From positions 83,764,001 to 83,828,000 of the forward strand of contig CM077597.1 in the NCBI GenBank assembly GCA_039654915.1: a DNA stretch of 64,000 bases. Reading direction: 5' to 3'. The translations under genes and the position numbers were made by a program. The notes beneath the pieces were generated by a model. The model was not told the origin of the DNA, made no database searches, and was given only the letters and a program-made list of their open reading frames with translations. Shown here piece by piece: positions 20,530-31,065 of this stretch; within the stretch, counting starts at the first letter, position 1; each line of letters opens with the position of its first letter. Origin of the DNA: Aquilaria yunnanensis. Taxonomy: Eukaryota > Streptophyta > Magnoliopsida > Malvales > Thymelaeaceae.

Positions 20530-22341
20530 TTATGCGAAGTATTTCTTCACTGAATCTGAGTTTACTGGTTTTTGTAGCTCTCGTCCATCCATTTCTGTCA
20601 GAATTAGAGCCCCTCCTGAAAAGGCTTTCTTCACCACATATGGTCCATCATAGTTTAGTGTCCATTTTCCTCTAGAATCGTGCTGAATGGGTAGAATTTT
20701 CTTGAGCACTATGTCACCTTCATGAAATTGCCATGGGCGAACCTTTTTATTGTAAGCGCGAATCATCCTCCTTTGATAAAGTTGCCCATGGCAGAGGGCC
20801 GTCATTCTTCTTTCATCAATTAGGTTTAATTGCTCATATCTAGCTTTGACCCATTCTGTTTCTTTTAATTGGGTATCCATTAGTACCCTTAATGAAGGAA
20901 TTTCAACTTCAATGGGCAGTACAGCCTCCATACCATATACCAGAAAAAAAGGTGTTGCTCCAGTAGAAGTACGGATAAAAGTTATGTAAGCATGTAACGC
21001 GAAAGGTAACATCTCATGCCAGTCCTTGTAAGTGACAATCATCTTTTCGATAATTCTCTTGATATTTTTACTCGCCGCTTCTACTGCGCCATTCATCATT
21101 GGTCGATAAGGTGCTGAATTGAGATGCTTGATCTTGAACTGTTGGCACAAAGTCTGCATCATTGCGTTATTCAAGTTCGTGGCATTGTCTGAGATGATAC
21201 ACTTTGGCAACCCATAGCGACAAATGATCTCTTTCTTAATGAACCGGCATACCACCTTTTGAGTTACATTTGCATAAGACGCAGCTTCTACCCATTTGGT
21301 GAAGTAGTCTATTGCCACTAGAATGAATTTGTGACCATTAGAAGCTTTGGGGGTAATTGCTCCAATGACATCAATTCCCCACATAGCAAAAGGCCAAGGT
21401 ATTGCTGTTACATTAAGAGGGGCAGGTGGAGCCTGAATCTTGTTGGCATATATTTGGCACTTATAACATTTTCTTACGTGATTGATGCAATCACTTTCTA
21501 ATGTGAGCCAATAGTAGCCAGCCCTCATTATTTGTCTTGCCATGGTATAACCACTAGTATGTGCTCCACACATTCCAGAATGAACTTCTTCCATGATCTT
21601 TCGTGCTTTATGAGCATCACAACGAAGTAACATCGAATCTCGGGTTTTCTTATAAAGTATGTCTAGGTTTAAAAGAAAACCCATTGACAACCTTCGTAAA
21701 AATTTCTTGTCATTTTCCGATGCTTCTAGTGGATATACTCGTTCTTTGAAGTATTTCTTGATATCATGATACCAAGGTTTCCCATCCAATTCTTCCTCCA
21801 CGCTCATGCAATAAGCTGGGGAATCTAGTATTTTCATTTCAAAAATAGGAGTATGCTCAGGGTCGCTTATCTTATGCATGGCAGCTAAAGTAGCTAAGGC
21901 ATCTGGAATTTGATTGTCTTCTTTTGGAAGATGATGGAAGCTTATACTGTTAAATTTTCTTGACAACTCTAGTATGAGCTTTTGGTAAGGGATCAATTTT
22001 GAATCCCTTGTCTCCCATTCTCCATTGATTTGATATATGACCAATGCGGAATCCCCATAAACTCGGAGATTGTGTACCTTTAATCCCAGTGCCATTTGGA
22101 GTCCCATAGCACATGCCTTATATTGTACTATATTGTTGGTACAAGGAAATGTGATTTTCGCTGTAAGGGGGAACTGTTCTCCACTTGGAGAGATGAGTAT
22201 AGCTCCAATCCCTTGTCCCAAAGCGTTAGAGGCTCCATCAAATGCCATTTTCCATGTTTCATCATCTTCAGAGACTTCTTGTTCTATCATCATTATATCT
22301 CCATCAGGAAAGTCCATTCTCATTGGCTCATAATCATCCAA
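20530..22341 (-). CDS. Ogre/Tat archaeal-type RNase H and integrase, 603-codon open frame
   Basis: An open 603-codon frame, the 3' end of pol. The archaeal-type RNase H (about 30-155) has MAFDGAS (D35), YGDSAL (D97) and IPDALA (D147), but the catalytic Glu of the usual AEYEA motif reads VQYKA (Gln73), so activity is doubtful. The integrase zinc finger uses H254, H261, C292 and C295. The DDE triad is D324 (WGIDVIG), D385 (IISDNA) and E421 (NGAVEAA). The C-terminal domain ends SVKKYFA. Archaeal RNase H just before integrase marks Tat/Ogre elements. Integrase inserts the cDNA into the genome. The visible Met lies downstream of RNase H sequence in other frames; the natural product is processed from gag-pol, so this start is not a real one. 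No chromodomain. Confidence 0.88.
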   Translation of the reverse strand: MDDYEPMRMDFPDGDIMMIEQEVSEDDETWKMAFDGASNALGQGIGAILISPSGEQFPLTAKITFPCTNNIVQYKACAMGLQMALGLKVHNLRVYGDSALVIYQINGEWETRDSKLIPYQKLILELSRKFNSISFHHLPKEDNQIPDALATLAAMHKISDPEHTPIFEMKILDSPAYCMSVEEELDGKPWYHDIKKYFKERVYPLEASENDKKFLRRLSMGFLLNLDILYKKTRDSMLLRCDAHKARKIMEEVHSGMCGAHTSGYTMARQIMRAGYYWLTLESDCINHVRKCYKCQIYANKIQAPPAPLNVTAIPWPFAMWGIDVIGAITPKASNGHKFILVAIDYFTKWVEAASYANVTQKVVCRFIKKEIICRYGLPKCIISDNATNLNNAMMQTLCQQFKIKHLNSAPYRPMMNGAVEAASKNIKRIIEKMIVTYKDWHEMLPFALHAYITFIRTSTGATPFFLVYGMEAVLPIEVEIPSLRVLMDTQLKETEWVKARYEQLNLIDERRMTALCHGQLYQRRMIRAYNKKVRPWQFHEGDIVLKKILPIQHDSRGKWTLNYDGPYVVKKAFSGGALILTEMDGRELQKPVNSDSVKKYFA

Positions 22342-22778
22342 CGCTCTATCAGCCAGATATTCGGCAATCGCACTCCCTTTTACGACCTTTTAGGTGACAT
22401 ACTGTATGTCATATTCAGACAACAGCATTTGCCATTTTGCGATCCTTCTTGATAAAGCAGGTTTCTCAAAGATGTACTTAATGGGATCAGTCTTGGAGAT
22501 CAACAATATGGTATTGTTGAGTAGTGTCGTAGTCGATTTGCTACCCATGCAAGGGCACAACAACACTTTTCTAATATTGAGTATTTCGCTTCATATATGG
22601 TAAGCTTCTTGGTCAAGTACTAAATTGCATGCTCTTTCTTGCCTGTCTCATCGCGTTGACCCAATACGGATCCTATTGAAGAATCCTGTATTGATAAGTA
22701 TATAATCAACAGTTCTCCCGATCGGGGTGGTACCAAGACTGATGGATTTGATAAGTATTACTTGATTTTCTCAAATGC
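22342..22778 (-). pseudogene. RT-linked RNase H and connection domain, frameshifted
   Basis: Minus-strand translation shows RNase H-type sequence between the RT and the archaeal RNase H (SGELLIIYLSIQD, KKEHAIYYLTKK-like, YSILEKCCCALAW, KYIFEKPALSRRIAKW). It is open over most of its length but has stops and at least one frame change relative to both neighbours. In an active element this joins them into a single pol protein, with the first RNase H degrading the RNA template. The copy is inactive. Confidence 0.7.
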
Positions 22779-23705
22779 CTATTGGCATTCGTTATTCCAC
22801 TCAATCGGATTGTTCTTGTTTAGTAATTTGAAAAGCGGTTCACACTTGGATGTCAATTGTGATATGAACCTTGCTATGAAGTTGATTCTGCCCAGAAAAC
22901 TTCTTACTTGTTTTGGAGTCTTCAGGGGTTGTATTTCTTGTATTGCCTTGACTTTACTTGGGTCAACTCGAATCCCATCTTTGCTTACCATGAAACCCAA
23001 TAACTTTCCTGAAGAGGCTCCGAAAGTACATTTAGCAGGATTCAATTTTAGTTGATACCTGCAAAGTCTATTGAATAGTTTTCTCAGTACTTTTAGATGC
23101 CCCACAGTAGTGAAAGTTTTGGCAATCATGTCATCTACGTATACTTCAATTTCTTTATGCATCATATCATGAAATAGGGCGACCATGGCTCTTTGATATG
23201 TGGCACCAGCATTCTTTAACCGAAAAGGCATCACCTTATAGTATAAGGTACCCCAAAGGGTAATAAAAGCAGTTTTTATCATATCATTTAGGTCGAGTTT
23301 GATTTGATTGTACCCAGAAAAGCCATCCATGAAGGAAAAGTAGGAGTTTCCTGCGGTATTATCCACCAATGTATCAATGTGAGGAAGTGGGAAATTATCT
23401 TTAGGGTTGGCCTCATTCAAGGGCCGGTAGTCCTGACAAACTCTTAGTTTCCCACTCTCTTTCTTTTCAATTGGAACTATGTTGACAACCCATTTTGTAT
23501 ATTCAGCAACTCCAAGGAATCCGGCATCCCATAGCTTTCGAATCTCGTCCTTTACTCTCAAGATCAGATTTGGCTTTAATCTTCGTAGCTTTTGTCTGAC
23601 AGGCTTCGCCCCAGGCTTCAATGGTATTTTGTGTAGTACTATGTCCGAGCTTAAGCCGGGCATATCTTGGTATGACCAAGCAAATACGTCCACATATTCC
23701 CTCAA
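22779..23705 (-). pseudogene. Ogre/Tat reverse transcriptase
   Basis: A 309-codon open segment of pol. Motifs in order are PIEKKESGKLRVCQDYRPLN, FMDGFSGYNQI (catalytic D127), MPFRLKNAGATYQ (the usual FGLKNAG has Gly changed to Arg) and YVDDM (catalytic 189-192), then GFMVSKDGI and SFLGRINFIARFI. All three catalytic Asp residues remain. Upstream, the frame continues to about 23918 through NFDNPVN-type sequence with three stops (TGA, TAG, TAG). Downstream it ends at a TAG within the RNase H link. It copies element RNA into cDNA in cytoplasmic particles. This copy cannot make a full pol. Confidence 0.85.
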
Positions 23706-23918
23706 TAAGTGGATTAGTTCTTCTTTCTCTTCAGGAGGAAATAGAGTGCCAATCTTGACTTCTTTTACATCCTAATTGTCTCCCAAGTTGAATGTTTCAG
23801 TTGGTTCCTAACTTGTTGCTCATTCTTTTTCATCTTGCTCGATCATTTTTAATAACTCAGGAGATATCTGAATATCTTCGTCATCCGAGTTAGCAGTGTT
23901 TACAGGATTATCAAAGTT

Positions 23919-24136
23919 CTTTCATTGTCATCAAAGAGAGTTTCAGGTTTGCATTAACCAGAGAAAAAGAAGAGAAAATGGCGAGAATGAGATGGACGCA
24001 AACTGGTACTTTATTTATAGTGTGCATAAATCACAACTTTATTGGAATAAAAAGCAATAACTAAAAGGTTCACTTAAGCAAAGACTACACCCTATTGATT
24101 GAACCTTTCTTTAGGAGGTTTTTACTATTAAATTAC
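23919..24136 (-). other. Candidate intron between protease and RT
   Basis: Ogre elements typically splice out an intron between protease and RT. Here the protease/G-patch frame ends at CAAA|GTAATT, and the RT-side frame resumes after a pyrimidine-rich stretch at gaaag|AACTTTGAT. The two frames do not join in phase in this copy, so it is only a candidate. No coding sequence is visible in between. Confidence 0.4.
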
Positions 24137-24873
24137 TTTGAAAAGCTTTCGATTACAACAGGCAGTTCTATCGCCTCCCAATTGTTCAGCACATCCTGTG
24201 GGCTACAAGGTTGAACGAGCTCCTCATTTTCGGGTGAATCACTGATTATTGCCTGAATCGAAAGACTTTCAAAAGACTTCTTGATGCTGATGGTTAGCGC
24301 GCCTTCATTGTCATTTTTCGGAATCAAGCAACCACTTACGAATGTTTCAGTGATGTCAAGGATATCCATATTTCTTTCCTTTAGAGGATGCCCTTTTAGT
24401 CGTGCAATCCTCTTTTCTTTCTTTTTAGCCATCATCTTCATTTTATCTTGCCTTGTCGGTGTGAAACCTAGGCCATATTTCCCTTCATTTGCAGAAATTT
24501 TCAATGGCTCTGTGATTCCTTGTAAATCTTGCCCCAGACCTAACCCGGGTGAGTATCCTCCTTTCATCATGAGTTTGGCAACCATGCGACTTGTTTTGGA
24601 GATGCTAGGCACAGGTTCTTCTCCATATTCACTGACATAGGTGGCATTAAATATTTCAAAAGACCTGAAAGAGCAATCAGGTATATCTTCATTGACCTTG
24701 ACATACTGAGCATCCGCAGGTCTAGATAGCAGAATGTCTTCTTCAGCAAAGACTGTTATTAATTTTCCTTCGATGATGAATTTCATTTTTTGGTGTAATG
24801 AAGAGGGAATTGCCCCGGCCATATGGATCCATGGTCTTCCCAACAGAAAAGTATAAGAAGGGTTAATATCCAT
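24133..24873 (-). pseudogene. Protease C-terminus and G-patch domain
   Basis: It begins MDINPSYTFLLGRPWIHMAGA, the conserved LLGRPW end of retropepsin-like proteases in Ty3/gypsy elements. At about residues 98-117 it has KLMMKGGYSPGLGLGQDLQG, a G-patch-like glycine-rich motif found after the protease in Tat/Ogre elements and thought to bind RNA. A Lys-rich stretch follows. It is out of frame with the protease segment upstream at 25008, so a frameshift lies in 24874-25007. The stop coincides with a potential splice donor, so the frame may end by splicing rather than termination. Confidence 0.75.
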
Positions 24874-25007
24874 AACTTGGAATGTGATATGGAAGACACA
24901 GGGACCGATCCTTATCGGTAGCTCTATTTCTCCAACAACATCTCTCCTCGTCCCATCAAATGCTCAAATGATGATGATATGACTGTTGTTGAGGAAGTAT
25001 GATGGGT

Positions 25008-25250
25008 CTATACCAAGCTTATATAAGTTTCAAGTGGCATTACATTTAGGGCTGACCCATTGTCGATAAGGACTCTAGCCATAATTTGATCTTTGTACTT
25101 AGTCAAAATGTGTAGAGCCTTAGAGTGACTTCTTCCTTCTGCTGGTATCTCATTGTCAGTGAATGTGATGAGATTTTGTGCCGCGATATTGCTGACGAGG
25201 TGATCAAAATTATTCACAGAAATATCTTGCTCAACATAGGCCTTGTTCAA
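25008..25250 (-). pseudogene. Retropepsin-like protease N-terminal half
   Basis: Contains IMARVLIDNGSALNVMPLETY, where DNGS is the active-site D-[ST]-G variant seen in Tat/Ogre proteases. The enzyme matures gag-pol. It is in the same frame as the preceding gag-pol segment, separated from it by one stop at 25332-25334. It is broken at its 3' side by a stop and then a frame change. Confidence 0.75.
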
Positions 25251-25331
25251 GACTTTAATGAGGGTTTCTCGATGAGCGTCAAAACTTAAGAGTAGTGAGA
25301 GTATAGGAATCTTTGCTGGCAGGCGGTTTAA

Positions 25332-25907
25332 CTACTCCACGGTACTATACTCGCTTTGCTTTATGAGTTTGAGAAACTCACCAGCTTGTTCATCTGTTAC
25401 CGCTCGAGGCAATCCTTGCTCTTCTAATTTATTTGTGCTAATAGGCCCGCTCGTTGGGTCTGTGATATTCTTATTTTGTTCGAGCTTGTCCATATGCTCC
25501 GACGAGTAACATCTACCACTTCTAGTCATGCTTCCAACCTCTAACGGAGTTGGTGTAATGTTGGAAGTGTAATCATACTTCCATGGAATAGCCTTATCTG
25601 ATTTGTAAGGGAATGGAGTCGGGACTTGAATCCTTAAAGGCTTGATAGTAGGTTTTGAAATTGATATGACTAGTGGTCTTGGCATAGCATTGACTTCCCG
25701 CTCTTTAATGATTACATTTACATCAATATCTTTATCTGACATAAAAATGATGAGCTGGGATGAATCTATAAGTCTTTGTAGATTCTCACGGAATTCTGAG
25801 CATTCTTGAATGGAATGACTTTTACTGTCATGAAAATCACACCATTCTTCACCTTTGATTTCTTTGTGTCCAAGAGAAGGCTTTCCGATGATGACCTTTT
25901 CTTTCAC
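25332..25907 (-). pseudogene. Gag-protease linker with second zinc-knuckle-like motif
   Basis: It is in frame with gag, from which it is separated by a single TGA (25968-25970). It contains WCDFHDSKSHSIQEC, a Cys/His pattern like the C-x2-H-x5-H-x4-C knuckle of Tat-type gag proteins, then a proline-rich linker (KPTIKPLRIQVPTPF) and an acidic C-terminus. It probably forms the end of gag and the spacer before protease. It ends at an in-frame TAG. Confidence 0.65.
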
Positions 25908-25967
25908 AAGGCATGAGTATACATGCTTAAGAGGGGTTGTAATGTCATTGACTGTCTTCTTTATCAG

Positions 25968-27404
25968 TCAGTGTTCCTCTATCATATTGACCGGTTTAAC
26001 TTGATGAGGCGGCAATGGGTTGTGAGTGACATTCGGTTCATCGGAAAAGTCCAACCACTTTGACTCGATCAATTGTTGGACTATGTGTTTCAATGCTATG
26101 CAATTTTCCAGGCCATGGCCCACAACGCCATCATGATATGGGCAAGTTATGTTGGGGTCATACCACCTTGGATATGGGGGCTCTATTGGCCTTGTAGGAA
26201 TTGGGCAGATAAGTTGACTTTCAATGAGCTTTGGATACAACTCAGTGTAAGTCATAGGAATTGGCGCAAAAACTTCTCTTGGTCTTTGTGTAAGTACTGG
26301 AGGGGTCGGAACAGGTGGCCGTAATTGATTAGGCCTGTTGGGAGGATAATCATTGGGCCTATTGGTAGGATAGGATAGGCGAGGCCCAGTAGCCACAGTA
26401 CCAACAAGGGGAATCCCTCTTCCGCGTCCTATTTGTTGTACTTCCTCATCCTTTCTTCTGGATGGTCTTCCTCTTTTCATGGCATCATTAAAGGACTCAG
26501 TGATCTTCCCGATCCTAATTCCGTGTTCAATTCGTTCTCCAGACATGACAACGTCTGAGAAATTGGTTGCCGAATTGCCAATAAGTTTGTCGTAATATGG
26601 GTACTTCAGTGTCTGAACAAATAAAGTTACCATTTCTCTCTCCATCATAGGTGGTTGTACTTGTGCGGCTAAGTCCCTCCATCTTTGAGCGTACTCCTTG
26701 AAGGTTTCTTGTTTTTTCTTTTCCATAATCTGGAGAGTTTGGCGATCCGAAGCCAAGTCCATAACATGCTTGTAGTCATTGATGAAAGCCTGAGCCAGGT
26801 CATTCCATGTTTTGATGTCTCTTAGACCTTGACTTAGATACCATTGTAGCGCGGACTTTGTAATGCTTTCTTGAAAAAGTGCTATCCACACCTTCTCGTC
26901 TTTTGTGAGTGGTTGTATTCTTCTTAGAAACTGTGCAATATGAGTGATGGGGCAACTTGTTCCATCGTATTTCACAAAGTCTGGTACCTTAAAGTCTGAG
27001 GGGATTACTACATCTGGCACTAAGCAGAGATCATCCACCGAGAGAGATCCGAATATAGTGCCTCCTTCAATAGCCCGAAGTCTTTTCTCTATTATCTCGA
27101 GCTTTTGAGATTCTCCTTCTTCCTTTGATAATGTCTTCTTCTCTTCATAGGCAGTATTTTGTTTTAGGTGAATGCTAGCGGACGGACCTGGTTCCTGAAA
27201 TAAATTTTCCTGAACTGAGATCCGTTGTGGGGTGAATCCCGGGGGATAGGTGGGATCTTGTGGCTCTTTGACGGGGACTTGGGTTGCTTTCTCCTTAATT
27301 AACTCCATTAATTGTTTCATTTGGTCAGCCATGCTTTCTATCTTGGACTCAATATCTGTGAGACGTCCTTCGGTTGCTCTGCCATTAGTCTTGTTTGGAG
27401 CCAA
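25968..27404 (-). CDS. Ogre/Tat gag, 478 aa
   Basis: Gag forms the virus-like particle. It has a basic N-terminus, a Pro/Gln/Glu-rich leader with a predicted coiled coil around residues 17-45, and a retrotransposon gag core (about 135-310) with FKVPDFVKYDGTSCPITHI, WNDLAQAFINDYK and ETFKEYAQRWRDLAAQVQP. A Pro/Arg-rich segment (about 320-390) follows, then a knuckle CPYHDGVVGHGLENC near the end. The ATG at 27404 is the first in frame after an 840-bp leader. The frame ends at TGA after MIEEH, but related elements continue in frame into protease, and translation beyond this stop is coherent. It is therefore probably a truncated gag-pol, although the gag part is fully open. Confidence 0.85.
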   Translation of the reverse strand: MAPNKTNGRATEGRLTDIESKIESMADQMKQLMELIKEKATQVPVKEPQDPTYPPGFTPQRISVQENLFQEPGPSASIHLKQNTAYEEKKTLSKEEGESQKLEIIEKRLRAIEGGTIFGSLSVDDLCLVPDVVIPSDFKVPDFVKYDGTSCPITHIAQFLRRIQPLTKDEKVWIALFQESITKSALQWYLSQGLRDIKTWNDLAQAFINDYKHVMDLASDRQTLQIMEKKKQETFKEYAQRWRDLAAQVQPPMMEREMVTLFVQTLKYPYYDKLIGNSATNFSDVVMSGERIEHGIRIGKITESFNDAMKRGRPSRRKDEEVQQIGRGRGIPLVGTVATGPRLSYPTNRPNDYPPNRPNQLRPPVPTPPVLTQRPREVFAPIPMTYTELYPKLIESQLICPIPTRPIEPPYPRWYDPNITCPYHDGVVGHGLENCIALKHIVQQLIESKWLDFSDEPNVTHNPLPPHQVKPVNMIEEH

Positions 27405-28246
27405 GTTGGATATCGGTGTTGAGGTCCAATTTTACCTTTTTAAAGTAAGATTCATTTTATTAGACTTTACATGTATGTGATTGATGTAATGCATGCATGC
27501 AATGAGTGAGTTTGATTATCCACTATCGTGGAAATTCAAGACTTCTAGTTATCATTAGAAAGACCAAAAAGTTAGTATAGTTTGATACGTGGTTTTGATG
27601 CATGAAGAAAAATTGCACAAAACATAAGTACAACAAAAGAAAAATAAGGTTATTAACAAGTTAAATAGCAATTAATAACTCATGAACTATTATGAGAAAA
27701 GGAGTTAAAGCCATAAATATAAGACACGAAGAAAACAAAGTGTAGGGCAACAAAATGGCATAACAATGACATGCTTATAGCGTTGGTAAATGGTAGGAAT
27801 TCTATGGCCAATTCTATGGTTAAGTGAGGAGTTCTATATACATAGGGTGGTTTATCAAAAAGGCCGAGGGTAGTTCCCGAATCCCATCACTAAATTATAG
27901 TGACAGTCAAATTCCTTACTCACGAGGGTTTATGTAAGGAAAGGATTAATTCGGGTCGTAGCTTTTCATGGGCCCATGCAGAGACTATTCGTCACAGGAG
28001 GCAATACACTACTTTGCTACTTGAAACCGGTGAAGGCTTGGAGACCACAGTCTCGCAAGAACAATAACACCAATTCCGCTTTGAAAGAACGTGTTCGAAT
28101 TGAGGAAGCTCGGGTATAGAGCTTCATGTCATGAATGCATAATGCATGTTTACAATAAGTAAATATAGCACATGAATCCACATGAAAATAAGCAAAGCAG
28201 TACAAAACAAATCAACTTTTAGGCTTGACTCACTGACTTATCATCT
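27405..28246 (-). other. 5' leader of the Ogre-like element
   Basis: The 840 bp between primer site and gag has no sizeable frame in either direction. Classical Ogre elements carry an additional ORF here; none is visible. Confidence 0.65.
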
Positions 28247-28264
28247 TCCCCAGTGGAGTCGCCA
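28247..28264 (-). other. tRNA-Arg primer-binding site
   Basis: On the minus strand TGGCGACTCCACTGGGGA matches the complement of a plant tRNA-Arg 3' end (TGGCGACTCCGCTGGGGA) with one mismatch, three bases from the LTR end. tRNA-Arg priming is characteristic of Ogre-type elements. Confidence 0.8.
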
Positions 28265-28267
28265 AGC

Positions 28268-30880
28268 TGTGGCAACGTGGGGGTTTTTGGGAGTCGCCAC
28301 CAATCAGTTTCATCTAGGTCGATTGGACACCTAAAAATGGTCTACGAGAGTTCGAGGGTTCGGGAGTACGGTTACGTTAAAATAACTCTATTTTAACTCC
28401 CAAAATTGGTACCTCAATTGATTTTAATTTTGTTTTGCTTGCTTTTAAATAATTTCAGTTGAGTTTCAAATCAGAAATTTTAACTGAATCATCCAGATTT
28501 GGGTTTTTAAATTAATATGTACTTCAAAATCTTGATAATTAATTTGTATAATTTTTTTATAATAAATTTGATATTTCCGAACAATGGATTCTATCGAATC
28601 ACCCGAATACGGAGTTTAATGAAAACTTAGTTTTTTTTATTTATCATTAAATATTTTAATTAATTATTAATCCATATCATAAATTTTGTCGAATTATCCG
28701 AATATGGATTTTTTTTTATTTTGGTATTTAATTTTTATTCATTTTTATTAAAAATTTGATATTTTCCAAACAATGAATCCTATCGAATCACCCGGATATG
28801 GAATTTAATTTAAATTTTAATTTATTGTTAATTATTTAATTAATTATTAATTTTCGTCATAAATTTTTACCGAATATAGATTTTTAATGATCTTAATATT
28901 AATTAATTTTTTTTGAAAAAAAAATAAAAAAATATTTTATTTTTTTATTCTTTGTTTTTGTTTGATGAAAGATTTTTTTTAAAGTAATTATCTAATCCAT
29001 AGACCTAAAAATATACTTAAAATAAAAAATTGATTTTTGTTGAATCGTCTGGTTATGATTTTTTTAAATTTATTTTTATTTAAAGGAAATAAAAGGTTAA
29101 ATTTTGTTATTTAAAGGAAATAAAAAAAAGTAGGGTCTTAATATCCCAAATAATGTTAAAAATGCCAAAAAAAAAAATAAAGATGGGGGCTTTATTGTAA
29201 TAGAAATAAAAAATAATAATAAAATGGGGAAGTAAGATGGGACTCTTGGCCAGCCATAAAAAAATGATAAATAAATAAAATAAGGTTAATCATCCACATA
29301 AAGAAAAATAAAATTGTGGAAAAGTAAATAAATAAAAAAATAAATAAAGTGAGGTGCTTAACCGTTCACGAAAAAAATAAAAAAAAGTGCATAAAGTAAA
29401 TAAACTCGAAAAATTAAATAAATAAAGAAAGTTGGGCGTTTAGCCATCCAGCTAAAAAATAAAAAAAATGAATAAAGTGAATAAACGCTGAAAATTAAAT
29501 AAGTAAAGAAAGTGGGGCGTTTAGCCATCCACTAAAAAAAATAAAAAAACTAGATAAAATAAATAAATACAGAAAATTAAATTAATAAAGAAAGTGGGGC
29601 ATTTAGCCATCCACTTAAAACATAAAAAGTGCAAAAGTAAATAAATGTAAAAAAATTAAATAAATAAAGAAAGTGGTCATTTAGCCATCCACTTAAAAAA
29701 TAAAAAGTGTATAAAGTAAATAAATGTAAAAAAAATTAAATAAATAAAGAAAGTGGGGCATTTAGCCATCCACCTAAAAAATAAAAAAAAATGCATAAAG
29801 TAAATAAACGCGGAAAATTAAATAAATAAAGAAAGTGAGACGTTTAGCCATCCACTAAAAAAATAAAAAAAATGCATAAAATAAATAAACGCAGAAAATT
29901 AAATTAATAAAGAAAGTGGGCCATTTAGCCATCCACTTAAAAAATAAAAAGTGCATAAAGTAAATAAATGTAAAAAAATTAAATAAATAAAGAAAGTTGG
30001 GCGTTTAGCCATCCACCTAAAAAAAAAAGTGCATAAAGTAAATAAACACAGGAAATTAAATAATGAAGAAAGTGGGGTGTTTGGCCGTCCACTAAAAAAA
30101 TAAAAGTGCATAAAATAAATAAACACAGAAAATTAAATAAATGAAGAAAGTGGGGCGTTTGGCCGTCCACTAAAAAAATAAAAGTGCATAAAATAAATAA
30201 ATGCAGGAAAGTAAATAAATAAAGAAAGTAGGGCGTTTAGCCGTCCACTTAAAAAATAAAAGTGCATAAAATAAATAAATGCAAGAAAGTAAATAAATAA
30301 AGAAAGTGAGGTGTTTAGCTGCCCACTTAAAAAATAAAAGTGCATAAAGTAAATAATTGCAGAAAAGTAAATAAATAAAGAAAGTGGGGCGTTTGTCTGT
30401 CCACTTTTAAAAAATAAAAGTGCATAAAATAAATAAATGCAGAAAAAAGTAAATAAATAAAGAAAGTGTGGCTTTTAGCCATCCACTTAGAAAAGGTAGG
30501 AGGTATAACCTCCCATGGAAAAAGAAATAACAATAAAGAAGAAAAAAAAGGAAAAAAAATATATATAAACACACAAAAGTTTATTGTTAGTTTCTGCAAA
30601 GAACAAAAAAAAAGGTTAGTGACTTGAATGAAAGGATATGAGAAGATGAAGGTCAAAAAGAGGATTATATTAAAAAAATGAAAACTTTTGAATTTGACGG
30701 GTCGGGTCGCGCAACAGCTTCGTTCCTCGTCTCCGTTTGCCGGCAACGATGGAGGGGGCAGGCCACTTGGCTGGCGTCGTCGGCAGTGAGCTGACGCGGC
30801 GGAGCTGGGCGCGGCGGCTGGGCAGGGCGACGGAGGAGAACGGCGTAGGCCGGCGGTGGCTGGAACGGAGGGCGACGGCG
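28268..30880 (-). repeat. 5' LTR of the Ogre-like element, truncated
   Basis: Collinear with 10286-13094 of the 3' LTR, including the array of about 80-bp units (29330-30490) and the start of the GC-rich block. Homology ends abruptly at about 30880 (ggcgacggcg then unrelated gtggcttact). About 790 bp are missing, including the TATA box and the LTR start. Confidence 0.88.
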
Positions 30881-31050
30881 GTGGCTTACTTGAAGACACC
30901 TAAGGTCTATCTTTCATCTTTTAGTCCTTGAAAAAAAGACCCAGCTTCTTTTACACCATGATAGTTATCTCCACCACTTCTCAAAAAGTTTGAAGGTTAT
31001 GTGAAAAAACCCTATCTTGAATGGGCTGTTGAAGTTGCATTTTAAAACTT
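30881..31050 (-). other. Short unassigned stretch, probable chromovirus leader
   Basis: Not homologous to the LTR on its left. On the minus strand it follows a decayed tRNA-Met primer site, so it is probably the leader of the host chromovirus. No frame is seen. Confidence 0.4.
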
Positions 31051-31064
31051 GTGCTTTGATATCG
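31051..31064 (-). other. Decayed tRNA-Met primer-binding site
   Basis: The minus strand reads gatatcaaagcac against the expected GGTATCAGAGCAT; only G/A-type and end mismatches separate them. It lies right at the LTR end, as required. Confidence 0.4.
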
Positions 31065-31065
31065 C

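Larger units (their letters stand above)
10286..30880 (-). mobile_element. Ogre/Tat-type Ty3/gypsy retrotransposon with accessory genes
   Basis: The minus-strand element runs 5' LTR (28268-30880, truncated), tRNA-Arg primer site, gag, protease, G-patch, RT, RNase H, archaeal-type RNase H, integrase, an accessory gene cassette, a tandem array, a polypurine tract and a full 3' LTR. The archaeal RNase H before integrase marks the Tat branch. The size of about 20.6 kb, 3.6-kb LTRs, tRNA-Arg primer, G-patch and terminal tandem repeats fit Ogre. No extra ORF upstream of gag is visible in the 840-bp leader, unlike classical Ogre. It sits inside a chromovirus integrase. The left flank is gctat (10281-10285); no matching duplication can be sought on the right, because the outer 5' LTR end is lost. 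Confidence 0.85.

Noticed and set aside
22070..22452. Plus-strand frames of 87 and 118 codons
   Set aside because: Shadow of the well-supported archaeal RNase H/integrase frame on the minus strand.
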